From Vibrio penaeicida (GTDB lineage: Bacteria; Pseudomonadota; Gammaproteobacteria; Enterobacterales; Vibrionaceae): a DNA stretch of 64,000 nt. Numbering within the stretch: the first letter of the stretch is position 1; every line of letters begins with the position of its first letter. The notes beneath the pieces are model-generated. The model was not told the DNA's origin. It saw only the letters and a list, made by a program, of their open reading frames with translations, and made no database searches. The position numbers and the translations under genes are program-made. Location: the NCBI RefSeq assembly GCF_002933855.1, contig NZ_BFAQ01000008.1:1058-65057 (forward strand), read 5' to 3'. Positions 47,001 through 55,393 of the stretch are shown piece by piece.

Positions 47001-47606
47001 ATGGGCTTAGAGAATGAAATTCTTGCTACTTTGCAAATGTACACTAAGGCATTATCGGTCTCCCTCAAATACCGTGACTTTTCGACATATCTGCATTCAG
47101 GTCGCGTTCAAAAATTGTCTTCAGAGCTTGGGCGTCAGTATGGTCTGAGTGGCAAAGAGCTCAATGCTTTGTGCATCGCTGCGGCGTTCCATGATATTGG
47201 AAAGATAGGCATTCCTGATGACGTGCTAATGAAACCGGGAAAATTCAAAAAAGAAGAGTGGGAGATCATGAAAACGCACTCTGAAATTGGCGAGAAAATA
47301 CTGGCTTCCACCGAGCTAAAAGGAGCTGAGTATGTCGCCAAACTTATCCGTCACCATCATGAACATTATAATGGAAATGGCTATCCCGATGGTTTGGCTG
47401 GGGATGATATTCCTATTTCATCTCGAATTATCAGTATAGCGGATAGCTATGAGGCGATGTCGATCACTCGGGTTTACCATTTCGCCCGAACTCATGATGA
47501 AATTATGGAAATATTACGTCAAGAAACGGGCTTAAAGTATGACCCCGATGTCTTTAATATATTCAGTGTAATAATAGAGAATAGCGAGTTTAAAACGGAC
47601 AAATAG
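47001..47606 (+). CDS. Stand-alone HD-GYP domain phosphodiesterase
   Basis: This 201-residue protein is almost only an HD-GYP domain: FHDIGKIGIPD (H64-D65), GKFKKEEWEIMKTHSEIG, HHHEHYNGNGYPDGL (H118-H120, GYP at 127-129), and ISIADSYEAM. It should hydrolyse cyclic di-GMP to GMP. There is no sensor domain or receiver in the frame, so it would act alone or with a partner made elsewhere. AGGGTGG precedes the ATG. It lies inside the inositol region without an obvious link. Confidence 0.9.
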   Translation: MGLENEILATLQMYTKALSVSLKYRDFSTYLHSGRVQKLSSELGRQYGLSGKELNALCIAAAFHDIGKIGIPDDVLMKPGKFKKEEWEIMKTHSEIGEKILASTELKGAEYVAKLIRHHHEHYNGNGYPDGLAGDDIPISSRIISIADSYEAMSITRVYHFARTHDEIMEILRQETGLKYDPDVFNIFSVIIENSEFKTDK

Positions 47607-47801
47607 TTTCCGTGGTTATTTATTAGCTGAATTTCAGATTTTATCATCACATTTCCATGTTCGGTTGAGCAGTTACATGGCATACCTGCATTGCTGTAGC
47701 TCTATAAATGCTATAGCTCTAGAGACCTTTGGGCATAATGAGAATACGAGTATAAAGGGGGAGAGCTCATGCCGGATCGAGCTATCCCTACTTAATTTGT
47801 C

Positions 47802-49013
47802 TTAAAGAATGATTGTTTTGTCTTTGAAGACGAGTTTTTCTACATGACTTAAGTAATTTGTACCATCTCGGCGTTGTTGCTTGTCTTTAACGATAATGGA
47901 TCCGTCGCTATGCTTTTCGATTGTGTAAGCTGAAGCGTGTCCTGAAAAGAACACTTTGTTTGTTGCTTCGTTTCCAGTGATGTCATTGTCCATAGAATTG
48001 ACGATAACATTCGAAGGGTTCGACCCCGTTAATGTAATGCTTTTAAGGTATTGAGAATGGTGAGTATAGGGAACGGATTCGTTAAAACGTAAACTAAAAT
48101 CTCCTGCAAAACTTTCATCAATTCGAGCATTGTATGTGAGATAAGAGTGGAAGAATTTATTGTTCATTAATTCAGCACCAAGGGTGTCTTCCAGAGCAAT
48201 TTCTTTACGACTTTTGGCGGTATAAATCCCCCACATTCCATGCGTATTGCTTTTCGACCAAGCCCCCCATAAGCCGTAGTAAGAATCGATAACTGAAGCG
48301 AGATATTCTTGCGACAAGCTATTTTCTTCCGTGAGCTCTTTTATCCAGCGTCTATATTCCGCTCCGCCACCCCATAATTGATGGGCTAACGCATGGGATT
48401 GTGCTTGTCGGACTTTCGCTTGAAACTCTGGCAGTGACCCCATGAAAACCTCAACTTGATCCACGCCAATTCCGTAGTCGTGTACCAAGTGCAGAATTTC
48501 TTCAAATGTCGCGTCGCGGTGATCGTAATTTTGATTGATATACCATTTGTGTCCTTCAACTTGGATTTCATTTTGGTACAAGGGTTGACCATCGAGTTCT
48601 GTAGCAGGGTTAGAGCCATCGTCCTCGCCATTGAGGAGCAAAAGTATGGCGTTGTTATCTGCCATTTTGTTGGCGACTTGGGTTTTGTCTGATCCGAACT
48701 GTGAATTGGGAAGAGGGGTTAAGTAATGTTCTAACACTGATCGCGCACGAACAATTTGATTGTCCGATAGTTTGTCTTGCGCGATCAGGTGTATTGCCTT
48801 TCCATTTGGCGCAAGTACTTTTGTATAACGATTGAATTTCATTTCAACGCTGTAGGTCTTTGAAAGTGTGTCGGGTACATCTTCAATTCCTAAGCTTTTT
48901 GTTTCTTCAGAAAGAGGAACGAAATCGGCTGAGGTATTACTTGTGCTATTACAGGCAGTTAAATTAAACGTGATAGACGTTGCAAGCACAGCAGTGAAAA
49001 CGAAACGTTTCAT
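47802..49013 (-). CDS. Lipoprotein of unknown function, zincin-like motif and RTX-like C-terminal flank
   Basis: The 403-residue protein has lipobox LTAC (cysteine 21), so it should be lipidated. Near residue 171 is FEEILHLVHDYG (E172, H175, H178), a short metal-site-like motif. The middle region (SHALAHQLWGGGAEYRRWIK, then YLASVIDSYYGLWG) is helical. The C-terminal ~60 residues (FFSGHASAYTIEKHSDGSII, then GTNYLSHVEKLVFKDKTI) look like the cap that follows RTX beta-rolls in secreted proteins, but no nonapeptide repeats are present. No family is recognised. Two reads are possible: a metallopeptidase-like lipoprotein, or a structural one. Confidence 0.7.
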   Translation of the reverse strand: MKRFVFTAVLATSITFNLTACNSTSNTSADFVPLSEETKSLGIEDVPDTLSKTYSVEMKFNRYTKVLAPNGKAIHLIAQDKLSDNQIVRARSVLEHYLTPLPNSQFGSDKTQVANKMADNNAILLLLNGEDDGSNPATELDGQPLYQNEIQVEGHKWYINQNYDHRDATFEEILHLVHDYGIGVDQVEVFMGSLPEFQAKVRQAQSHALAHQLWGGGAEYRRWIKELTEENSLSQEYLASVIDSYYGLWGAWSKSNTHGMWGIYTAKSRKEIALEDTLGAELMNNKFFHSYLTYNARIDESFAGDFSLRFNESVPYTHHSQYLKSITLTGSNPSNVIVNSMDNDITGNEATNKVFFSGHASAYTIEKHSDGSIIVKDKQQRRDGTNYLSHVEKLVFKDKTIIL

Positions 49014-49171
49014 TTTTGTATCCCGTAGTGTACTTCGTTAGACGCGAAGTTTTGGCTAAGTGGTTATTTATATCAGCAGACCTTAGCATTTCATGAATTG
49101 ATCGAATGTTGGGTAAGCGAATGTAAGGACGGGGATTCTAATTCTCTTTCCTGTATTTATCATTCTTAAAG

Positions 49172-49206
49172 AATATTAAATTATCGTTTTACGATAATTT
49201 AATATT
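49172..49206. promoter_or_regulatory. 15-bp perfect inverted repeat before the DUF2975/Xre operon
   Basis: aatattaaattatcg (49172-49186) and its complement (49192-49206) flank tttta. It lies 58 bases before the DUF2975 start. The inner ATCG-N5-CGAT suits a small Xre-type dimer, perhaps autoregulation. Confidence 0.55.
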
Positions 49207-49263
49207 GATCTTCGGTTTTCTACAATTTAGTATGCACTTATCCAATCAGATGAGAGTGACCTA

Positions 49264-49812
49264 ATGTCTAAGATCCAAAATCAAAGCCGCCGCGTGCGAA
49301 TTCTATTTCAATGTTTGTTTGCACTTACACCTGTTTTGGTGTGTTACTACTGGCTAACGGTGGATACGACGTATGATTTTTTAACCTCAATGGGCATCAT
49401 TGAAATGAGTTTCAAAGCTAACGACTTCACCTCTCTGCCTTTGTCGCTTAGCACTCGGCTGTTCGCAATGGTTGCGAGTTTATTGTTGTGCAGCATTATT
49501 ATGTATGCGCTGACGCTGTTAATTCGGCTGTTCAAGAACTACGAGCGTGATGAAATTTTTTCGTTGGAAAATGCCAATTATTACCAAAAGCTAGGCTACA
49601 GTCTGTTTTACTGGGTAGGTGGCTCGGTCATCTATGGCGCAGTAACGTCAGTGATTCTGTCATTTAACAATCCTCCCGGTGAACGGATGCTTTCTGTTAC
49701 TTTCCAAGGTATAGATTTGCTGACGCTTATGTTTGGCTTTATCGTAGTGATCATTTCTTGGGTAATGAAAGAAGGTCATGTACTTGCAGACGAAAACCGC
49801 CACACCATTTAA
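49264..49812 (+). CDS. DUF2975 membrane protein
   Basis: The 182-residue protein has four membrane segments (about 13-31, 60-85, 110-135, 155-172) and a conserved cytoplasmic stretch (LIRLFKNYERDEIFSLENAN, then YYQKLGYSLFYWV) typical of DUF2975. Such proteins are regularly paired with a small Xre-type HTH, as here 9 bases downstream. Role unknown; a membrane sensor for the HTH has been suggested from context. Confidence 0.85.
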   Translation: MSKIQNQSRRVRILFQCLFALTPVLVCYYWLTVDTTYDFLTSMGIIEMSFKANDFTSLPLSLSTRLFAMVASLLLCSIIMYALTLLIRLFKNYERDEIFSLENANYYQKLGYSLFYWVGGSVIYGAVTSVILSFNNPPGERMLSVTFQGIDLLTLMFGFIVVIISWVMKEGHVLADENRHTI

Positions 49813-49821
49813 GGGCTTATC

Positions 49822-50037
49822 ATGACGATTTGTATTAATTTAGATGTAATGATGGCCAAAAGGAAAATGCGCTTAAAAACGCTGGCTCAAGAAGTTGGGA
49901 TTACCGAAGCCAATTTGTCGGTCTTAAAGAATGGCAAAGCAAAAGCCGTACGTTTTTCAACGTTAGAAAAGTTGTGTGAAGTACTCGAATGCCAACCGGG
50001 TGATATCTTGGAGTATCAAGCAGAACAATCAGAGTGA
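49822..50037 (+). CDS. Small Xre/Cro-type HTH regulator (YozG-like)
   Basis: The 71-residue protein is one HTH domain: MAKRKMRLKTLAQEVGITEA, NLSVLKNGKAKAVRFSTLEK, then LCEVLECQPGDILEY. It is the standard partner of DUF2975 proteins. It likely binds near its own promoter, where a 15-bp inverted repeat is present. Confidence 0.9.
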   Translation: MTICINLDVMMAKRKMRLKTLAQEVGITEANLSVLKNGKAKAVRFSTLEKLCEVLECQPGDILEYQAEQSE

Positions 50038-50070
50038 TTTTCTAAGGTCGCAGGAAGGTGGGACAAGAAT

Positions 50071-50098
50071 AAAGGCGTGAAGGGATATTCACGCCTTT
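50071..50098. terminator. Hairpin between convergent genes
   Basis: aaaggcgtgaa (50071-50081) pairs with ttcacgccttt (50088-50098). The flanking T run is poor on both strands, so termination would be weak. Confidence 0.5.
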
Positions 50099-50139
50099 AG
50101 TGTCTGAATGGGTATACGCCATTCAGCGCGACAAACATC

Positions 50140-51300
50140 TTAGGAGGTTAGCGCAACCCATTGGCTGTCTGAATCTCTTGAGTTTAATGCCGCAAACACA
50201 AAAGCCATACCTTCAGCACCTTCTTCCACACGAGGATATTCAAGGCACAGCGGGTTAGGTTCCTCTCCTGATTCCAGTGCCACAATGTGATTCGCCAAAT
50301 CAAAATACAAATTAGCAAATGCTTCTCGGTAGCCCTCAGGGTGCCCGATAGCAACATGAGATACCCTTTCTGCTTCAGGTAGTAGCCCCTTTCCACCTTT
50401 GGTTAATACATATGCAGGTGCATCTAACGGTCTAACAAGTAACTCATTGGGCTGTTCTTGATTCCACTCTATGCCCCCTTTTGTACCATAGATCTTGAAA
50501 CTCAAACCATGCACGCCACCTGCGGCAGCTTGGGTGACAAATAGCTGACCTCGCGCACGATTTGAATATCGCAATTGCACTCCACAATAATCGTCTGCTT
50601 GACGCCCATCCACCAAAGCGGTGACGTCAGCACTGATTTTTTCGGGGATCATTCCTGACACATAATTAAGCAAGTGATAGCTGTGGGTGGCAATATCGCC
50701 CAGTATCAATGAAGGACCTGCTAACTCAGGTTTCATGTGCCAATTAGACCCATCAAGCTCGCTGGGCGTTAGCTCAGCCAAATGCCCTTGAATATAGTTG
50801 CTTTGAAGCATTTTTATGTCGCCAATGACACCATTCTTTATCATGGCGCGTGCCTGACGCACCAAAGCATAGCCCGTGTAGCCGTAAGCAACGCAATAAC
50901 ACTTCTTACTTTGCTTGGCTTTTGCAACAAGATGGTTCGCTTCTTCTTCGTTCATTGTGAGTGGTTTCTCACACATTACATGAAAACCCATTTCTAGAGC
51001 TTGAATAGACAAGGCGTAATGGGTGTTGTTGGGCGTCATGATTGCAATTACATCTGCGCCATCTGTTCTATTTTTTTCCTGAGAAAATAACGCATCAGGT
51101 GACGCGTATCCTCGAACGCCCAAAGATTCCGCTGCTTTTACAGAACGGTCTGGATTCGAAGAAAAAACGCCGGCTACCACGTCAAATTCTTCGTGCATTG
51201 TGGCGGCGCTTCGGTGAATAGACCCGATAAACGAATCAGGACCTCCGCCGATTACAGCAAGTCTTAACCTTCGCCCAAGTTTTTGTATCGAGAGGCTCAT
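50140..51300 (-). CDS. Gfo/Idh/MocA-family dehydrogenase (inositol-type)
   Basis: The 386-residue protein has a Rossmann start (RLAVIGGGPDSFIGSIHRSA), MTPNNTHYALSIQALEMGFHVMCEKPLT with the EKP lysine, and GDIATHSYHLLNYVSG with the catalytic histidine. It is in the branch of long Gfo/Idh proteins that lie in inositol clusters (IolU/IolW/IolX relatives), so it may interconvert scyllo-inositol and inosose or handle a methylated inositol. AAGGAAAG precedes the ATG at 51300. It is the last gene of a long minus-strand operon, separated from the aldolase by a tandem repeat. Confidence 0.85.
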   Translation of the reverse strand: MSLSIQKLGRRLRLAVIGGGPDSFIGSIHRSAATMHEEFDVVAGVFSSNPDRSVKAAESLGVRGYASPDALFSQEKNRTDGADVIAIMTPNNTHYALSIQALEMGFHVMCEKPLTMNEEEANHLVAKAKQSKKCYCVAYGYTGYALVRQARAMIKNGVIGDIKMLQSNYIQGHLAELTPSELDGSNWHMKPELAGPSLILGDIATHSYHLLNYVSGMIPEKISADVTALVDGRQADDYCGVQLRYSNRARGQLFVTQAAAGGVHGLSFKIYGTKGGIEWNQEQPNELLVRPLDAPAYVLTKGGKGLLPEAERVSHVAIGHPEGYREAFANLYFDLANHIVALESGEEPNPLCLEYPRVEEGAEGMAFVFAALNSRDSDSQWVALTS

Positions 51301-51342
51301 GTTCTTTCCTTTTATTTGATAGGAGAAAGGCCTGTGCACCCC

Positions 51343-51444
51343 AGTCTCGTACAAAAGAGATTAGTCTGGTGCAAAATGAGTTTAGTCTGGTGCAAAAGAG
51401 TTTAATCTAGTGCAAGAAGAAATTAATCTGGAGCAAGAAGTGAC
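51343..51444. repeat. Five 20-21-bp tandem repeats at the 3' end of the iolJ-type gene
   Basis: Units start at 51343, 51363, 51384, 51404 and 51425, with consensus a(g/a)tctggtgcaaaagagttt. The last unit contains the aldolase's final codons and stop. Read on the minus strand each unit is a degenerate copy of the ...LLAPD-stop segment. Confidence 0.9.
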
Positions 51445-52253
51445 AAAACACGCACGACCTCTTCTTGAAGTGTAGGCATTGCAGCCAGAGCAAATCGGCT
51501 TCTATCGAAATTTGAATTTCCTTCCATCAAAGCACGAACTTTGTTCCCCATTGCCATCCTAAGCGTGGTTCCTACATTAAATTTGGCCACTCGGGTCCTT
51601 TTGAGCTTTTGTAGGTCGTCAGAGTGAATTCCCGATGTACCGTGGATCACTAAAGGAATTGGCATGTCTTCTTCAATTTCTTGCAAACGCTCAAAATCAA
51701 TAGGGCTGTCCGCTCGTGTTTTACGGTGTACGTTTCCAACGGATACCGCTAACGCGTCGACGCCACTTTCTTTGGCGTATTGCCAAGCTTCTTTCGCCGA
51801 GGTGAGAATTGATTGAATATGGTCTCGACCTTCTTCGTAAGGTACGGATCCCAGCTCTCCTTCTAAAGATACACCCAGTGACTTAGCCACTTGCGCTACT
51901 TGACGAGTGCGCACCAGATTCTCTGAAAAAGGCAATTGAGAGCCATCAAACATAACGGAGCTGAATCCTGCATACATCGCTTGATACACGATCGACTCTT
52001 CGTAGCAATGATCAAGATGAACAACGACGGGAACTTGGCTTTTCTTGGCGATAGGAACCAGCATTCCTGCCATCACTTCGACACCAGCAAGATCCACCAT
52101 GTCTTTATTAACGGCGAGGATAACGGGGCGGTTTATAGCCTCCGCCCCCTGAACAATCGCCATAGCTTCTTCGATTCCGAAAACATTACAGCAGGCGATA
52201 GCGCCTGAACTGTCGGCCGCATGAGGAAGTATCTCATTGAGTGATACGAGCAT
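51423..52253 (-). CDS. iolJ: Class II aldolase, IolJ-like
   Basis: This 276-residue class II fructose-bisphosphate-type aldolase has zinc ligands in VVHLDHCYEES (H79 region, H82), GELG (about 145), GNVHRKT (second Zn histidine) and IHGTSGIHSDDLQKLKR for phosphate binding. In inositol operons this family (IolJ) splits 2-deoxy-5-keto-gluconate 6-phosphate to dihydroxyacetone phosphate and malonate semialdehyde. It follows iolB2 by 17 bases. Its 3' end is the seed of the tandem repeat at 51343-51444. Confidence 0.9.
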   Translation of the reverse strand: MLVSLNEILPHAADSSGAIACCNVFGIEEAMAIVQGAEAINRPVILAVNKDMVDLAGVEVMAGMLVPIAKKSQVPVVVHLDHCYEESIVYQAMYAGFSSVMFDGSQLPFSENLVRTRQVAQVAKSLGVSLEGELGSVPYEEGRDHIQSILTSAKEAWQYAKESGVDALAVSVGNVHRKTRADSPIDFERLQEIEEDMPIPLVIHGTSGIHSDDLQKLKRTRVAKFNVGTTLRMAMGNKVRALMEGNSNFDRSRFALAAMPTLQEEVVRVLSLLAPD

Positions 52254-52270
52254 TTTATTTTCTCTCCCTT

Positions 52271-53128
52271 TTATTTGAACTTCGCGACCATGTCTTTAAT
52301 ACCTGGAATGGTTTCCACTTGGTATTCGTGGTTAGGGTCGAAAAATTGAATCAAAGATTTGCTGGTTTCGCCCACGATAATAGTGAAGTAATACATTTCG
52401 TAACCCGGAGCTGCCACACTTGGGTGATAGCCTTTATCAATCGCGATAACACTGCCTGTTTTAACATGATAAACAGGTCCCTGATCGTCGTGGTGCTCAT
52501 ATAAAAATTGCGCACCAAAGCCATGCCCAGGGTTGAAGCGGAATTGATAAACTTCTTCATAACGGCTTTCAGTTGGCAGTCTATCTTCATCGTGTTTGTG
52601 TGGCGGAAACCCTGACCAGCCACCAGCACCGACGGTGAAGAGTTCGCTTACGAGCAATCGTCCTCGATTATCGGCGTTTTTTTGTCCAAGAATGTGTTTT
52701 ATTTTTCGGTGAGTTTTTGTGTCGTCGCTGCCATATTGCACTTTGTCTACGTCGTCAGGCGTGACAGCAAAAGGCGCGAGTTCTGGGCGATCTTCATCAC
52801 CGTAATATCCACCAGCAATCAATACATCAGCAGAGTCGGAAACACAGGTAATGTTGGCTGTTGAACCTACGGGTACATAGACTGCGGAAGGGTCGCCTTC
52901 CCAAACCGAATTTCGCTTTCCTATACCCGGAAACGGCTTCTCGTTTACCGAGATGTCGCAGGTTCCTCCCGCTAACACCACCACACTTTCATAGTTATCT
53001 AAGCTGTATTGGTAGGATTCGCCTTGTTTTAGCGAAACAGGGTTGAAGTAACACAACGGGGTTGTGTCATCATTAATATCAATAATTGGTTCGTTTTTGT
53101 TATCAAACGGTGGAATATGCTTACCCAT
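52271..53128 (-). CDS. iolB: Second IolB-family isomerase
   Basis: This 285-residue KduI/IolB-type bicupin has metal motif FPPHKHDED (H177, H179), glutamates E191/E192 in YEEVYQFRF, and a later histidine in IDKGYHPSVAAPGY. It is in the main minus-strand iol operon between iolC (8-base overlap) and the aldolase gene, the normal site for IolB. The protein at 43902 is a paralogue with the same motifs but little identity elsewhere. The two may differ in substrate; this one is the better IolB candidate by position. Confidence 0.88.
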   Translation of the reverse strand: MGKHIPPFDNKNEPIIDINDDTTPLCYFNPVSLKQGESYQYSLDNYESVVVLAGGTCDISVNEKPFPGIGKRNSVWEGDPSAVYVPVGSTANITCVSDSADVLIAGGYYGDEDRPELAPFAVTPDDVDKVQYGSDDTKTHRKIKHILGQKNADNRGRLLVSELFTVGAGGWSGFPPHKHDEDRLPTESRYEEVYQFRFNPGHGFGAQFLYEHHDDQGPVYHVKTGSVIAIDKGYHPSVAAPGYEMYYFTIIVGETSKSLIQFFDPNHEYQVETIPGIKDMVAKFK

Positions 53129-54215
53129 GACACGACTCCTTGTTGGTTAGCAGTGAAAATTGAGGGGAAAATGGGTGATCTTGTGATTGCATGAATTCAA
53201 GCAGTTTAGGCAACGTCGACATCGCGTCAGAACAGGTATTCCCAGTTACATTAATGGCGGCGTTTGCACTGCCCATGGCGATGCAGTCTTGCAGTGGTTG
53301 CCCATGCAATAGCCCAAATATCAATGCGCCAGCAAAAGCGTCTCCCGCTCCATAAGGCTTTTTCGCAATAACGTTAAATATGCCTTGGGCCGCGCTAGTG
53401 AGATTCTGGCTGTTATCTGTACCAAAAAACTTGCATCCATTTTCACCTGCTTTCGCAACCACTAATTCAGCTTGTTTGCATAAAATCTGGGCTGCAATAA
53501 GTGCCATCTCTTCGCTGTCTTTATGATGAAGGGCACTGCCTTGCATGACTTGATATTCTTCTTCGTTCCCGATAACGAGATCGCTCATTGCCGAGGCTTT
53601 TTGATAACAATCGGCGGCTTCCTCTGCGCTTTGCCACGAATAAGCTCGATAATCTAAATCAAGCACGACTTTGCAACCATGGGCGCTGGCTAATTTCATC
53701 GCTCGTAAAGTCGATTCACGGGAAGGGGATTGGGATAGCGCCGTGCCAGATACAACCAAAGTTCGAATGGCTGAGAAATCAACGGCATCGACGTGATCAA
53801 AATTCAGGGCGAGGTCTGCAGCTAAGTTTCGGTATATAACCACTTCAGGTTTAGGATCAAACTCTGCCAACGCAAGACTGGTTCGATATTCTCCCTGAAC
53901 GGTAAACAGATACGTTGTGCCGATGGCGTGTGCATTTAGCGCGTCTTTTACGTAATGCCCAACACCATCTTCTGAGACGCAACTTAAAACCGAAGAATGC
54001 GCCCCAAGTTTAGATAGTGAAAAAGCAATATTCGCAGGGGATCCGCCTACAGCTTTATGGAAGGTTGATGTGCTTCCTAAAGTTGCTCCGAAGTCATTGG
54101 CATAGAGATCCATTCCAGCTCGACCAAGGCAGAGTGCGTCGATAGGGCGATCATAATGCTCGCCCCAATCACTTAACTGTATTTCAGTCTGGGTGTTGGT
54201 ATTATTTGTCATCAT
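53121..54215 (-). CDS. iolC: 5-dehydro-2-deoxygluconokinase IolC
   Basis: The 364-residue PfkB-family sugar kinase begins with an extended N-terminus and then DALCLGRAGMDLYAND. FHKAVGGSPANIAFSLSKLG is the first PfkB signature. PYGAGDAFAGAL (GAGDAF 289-294, D292 catalytic base) is the second. It phosphorylates 5-dehydro-2-deoxy-gluconate. The C-terminal DUF2090 domain found fused in some IolC proteins is absent. Overlaps of 14 and 8 bases with its neighbours show a tight operon. Confidence 0.93.
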   Translation of the reverse strand: MMTNNTNTQTEIQLSDWGEHYDRPIDALCLGRAGMDLYANDFGATLGSTSTFHKAVGGSPANIAFSLSKLGAHSSVLSCVSEDGVGHYVKDALNAHAIGTTYLFTVQGEYRTSLALAEFDPKPEVVIYRNLAADLALNFDHVDAVDFSAIRTLVVSGTALSQSPSRESTLRAMKLASAHGCKVVLDLDYRAYSWQSAEEAADCYQKASAMSDLVIGNEEEYQVMQGSALHHKDSEEMALIAAQILCKQAELVVAKAGENGCKFFGTDNSQNLTSAAQGIFNVIAKKPYGAGDAFAGALIFGLLHGQPLQDCIAMGSANAAINVTGNTCSDAMSTLPKLLEFMQSQDHPFSPQFSLLTNKESCHG

Positions 54216-55383
54216 AATTCACCCATATTGCGCCTTTGTCGGCAGACTCTACGCAGGATTCGACAAACTTGACGCCACTGATCCCCGCCTCAATATCTGG
54301 GTACCAATGGGTGGAAAGGAAGTCGGTATCTTTACGTTCAAAAGCATCTATAGCTACAGCATAACGGTGGTAAAGGTTAGCCCACGATTCAAAGAACCCT
54401 TCACCATGCCCGCCGCCAATGCGCGAACTGTTCACGCCAGCGGCGTCATTGTGAAGGTAGGGCATTCCACGCTCCATGACTTGTGAAGGTTGCCCTTGAA
54501 TCTCATAGCGCAGTTGGTTCGGGTATTCATCCCACCATTCGATACTGGCTTTTTCACCAACAATGCGGATTTTTTGCTGATGCATCGAGCCGGCGTTAAT
54601 TGCACTTGCCCACATAGTGCCTGTCGCACCATTGTCGAAATTCATGATGACGTGCGCGTTATCTTCGAGCGGCGAGCGCGATTCAATAAATGATTGCCTA
54701 GCGCATAAAAGAGACGTCACCTTCAATCCAGTGATCAGCTCTGCTAGGTAAAAAACATGAGTGCCGCAATCTCCAATGATAAAGCTTGGTCCTGAAACTT
54801 CAGGGTTCATGCGCCACTTCGCTCCGGGGGAATTCTTTTCTACTTCTACGTTGTGATACCCATGAGCAAACTGCATTTGAATAACACGAACCGCACCGAT
54901 ATCACCTCTTTGCACCATCTCACGCGCTTGCTGAACCATCACGTGGCCGGTATAGCCATACATGACTGCCAACATGCGATGATTTTGATGGGCTATCGCC
55001 TTGAGCTCTTCCGCTTCAGTGGCATGAAAAGTCACCGGTTTTTCACAAATTACGTGCAACCCAGCTTCTAATGCGGCTTTGGCTATTTCGTAATGCGTTG
55101 CGTTTGGTGTCGCAATGGAGACGGCTTGAATACCATTTTCTTTTTTGGCTTCTTCCTCGAACATCACCTTATAGTTGGCGTAGCATCGGTCTTTTGCTAA
55201 GCCCAGGTTGGTACCAAAGTCTATGCAGCGCTGGTGGTCGATATCTAATGCACCGGCGACAAATTGAAACAGACGATCCCGAGCGGCTGCTGCACGATGC
55301 GAATGACCAATTTCACTGCCTCGCCCACCCCCAATGAGCCCCCAACGAATGGGGGTATCAAAGTGTTTTTCTTCATTAAACAT
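54202..55383 (-). CDS. Gfo/Idh/MocA-family dehydrogenase in the iol operon
   Basis: The 393-residue protein has RWGLIGGGRGSEIGHSHRAAA, ATPNATHYEIAKAALEAGLHV then ICEKPV with the conserved lysine, and IGDCGTHVFYLAELITG with a catalytic histidine. It resembles the IolW/IolU/MocA-like dehydrogenases in proteobacterial iol clusters, longer than IolG. Possible roles: scyllo-inositol or 1-keto-D-chiro-inositol oxidation. The ATG at 55383 follows AGGAG; an upstream extension is unsupported. Between iolD (10-base gap) and iolC. Confidence 0.85.
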   Translation of the reverse strand: MFNEEKHFDTPIRWGLIGGGRGSEIGHSHRAAAARDRLFQFVAGALDIDHQRCIDFGTNLGLAKDRCYANYKVMFEEEAKKENGIQAVSIATPNATHYEIAKAALEAGLHVICEKPVTFHATEAEELKAIAHQNHRMLAVMYGYTGHVMVQQAREMVQRGDIGAVRVIQMQFAHGYHNVEVEKNSPGAKWRMNPEVSGPSFIIGDCGTHVFYLAELITGLKVTSLLCARQSFIESRSPLEDNAHVIMNFDNGATGTMWASAINAGSMHQQKIRIVGEKASIEWWDEYPNQLRYEIQGQPSQVMERGMPYLHNDAAGVNSSRIGGGHGEGFFESWANLYHRYAVAIDAFERKDTDFLSTHWYPDIEAGISGVKFVESCVESADKGAIWVNYDDK

Positions 55384-55393
55384 CTGGCTACTC

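Noticed and set aside
47607..47801. Repeated tagctcta words after the HD-GYP gene
   Set aside because: Short, imperfect direct repeats in AT-rich sequence without a clear structure; could be chance.
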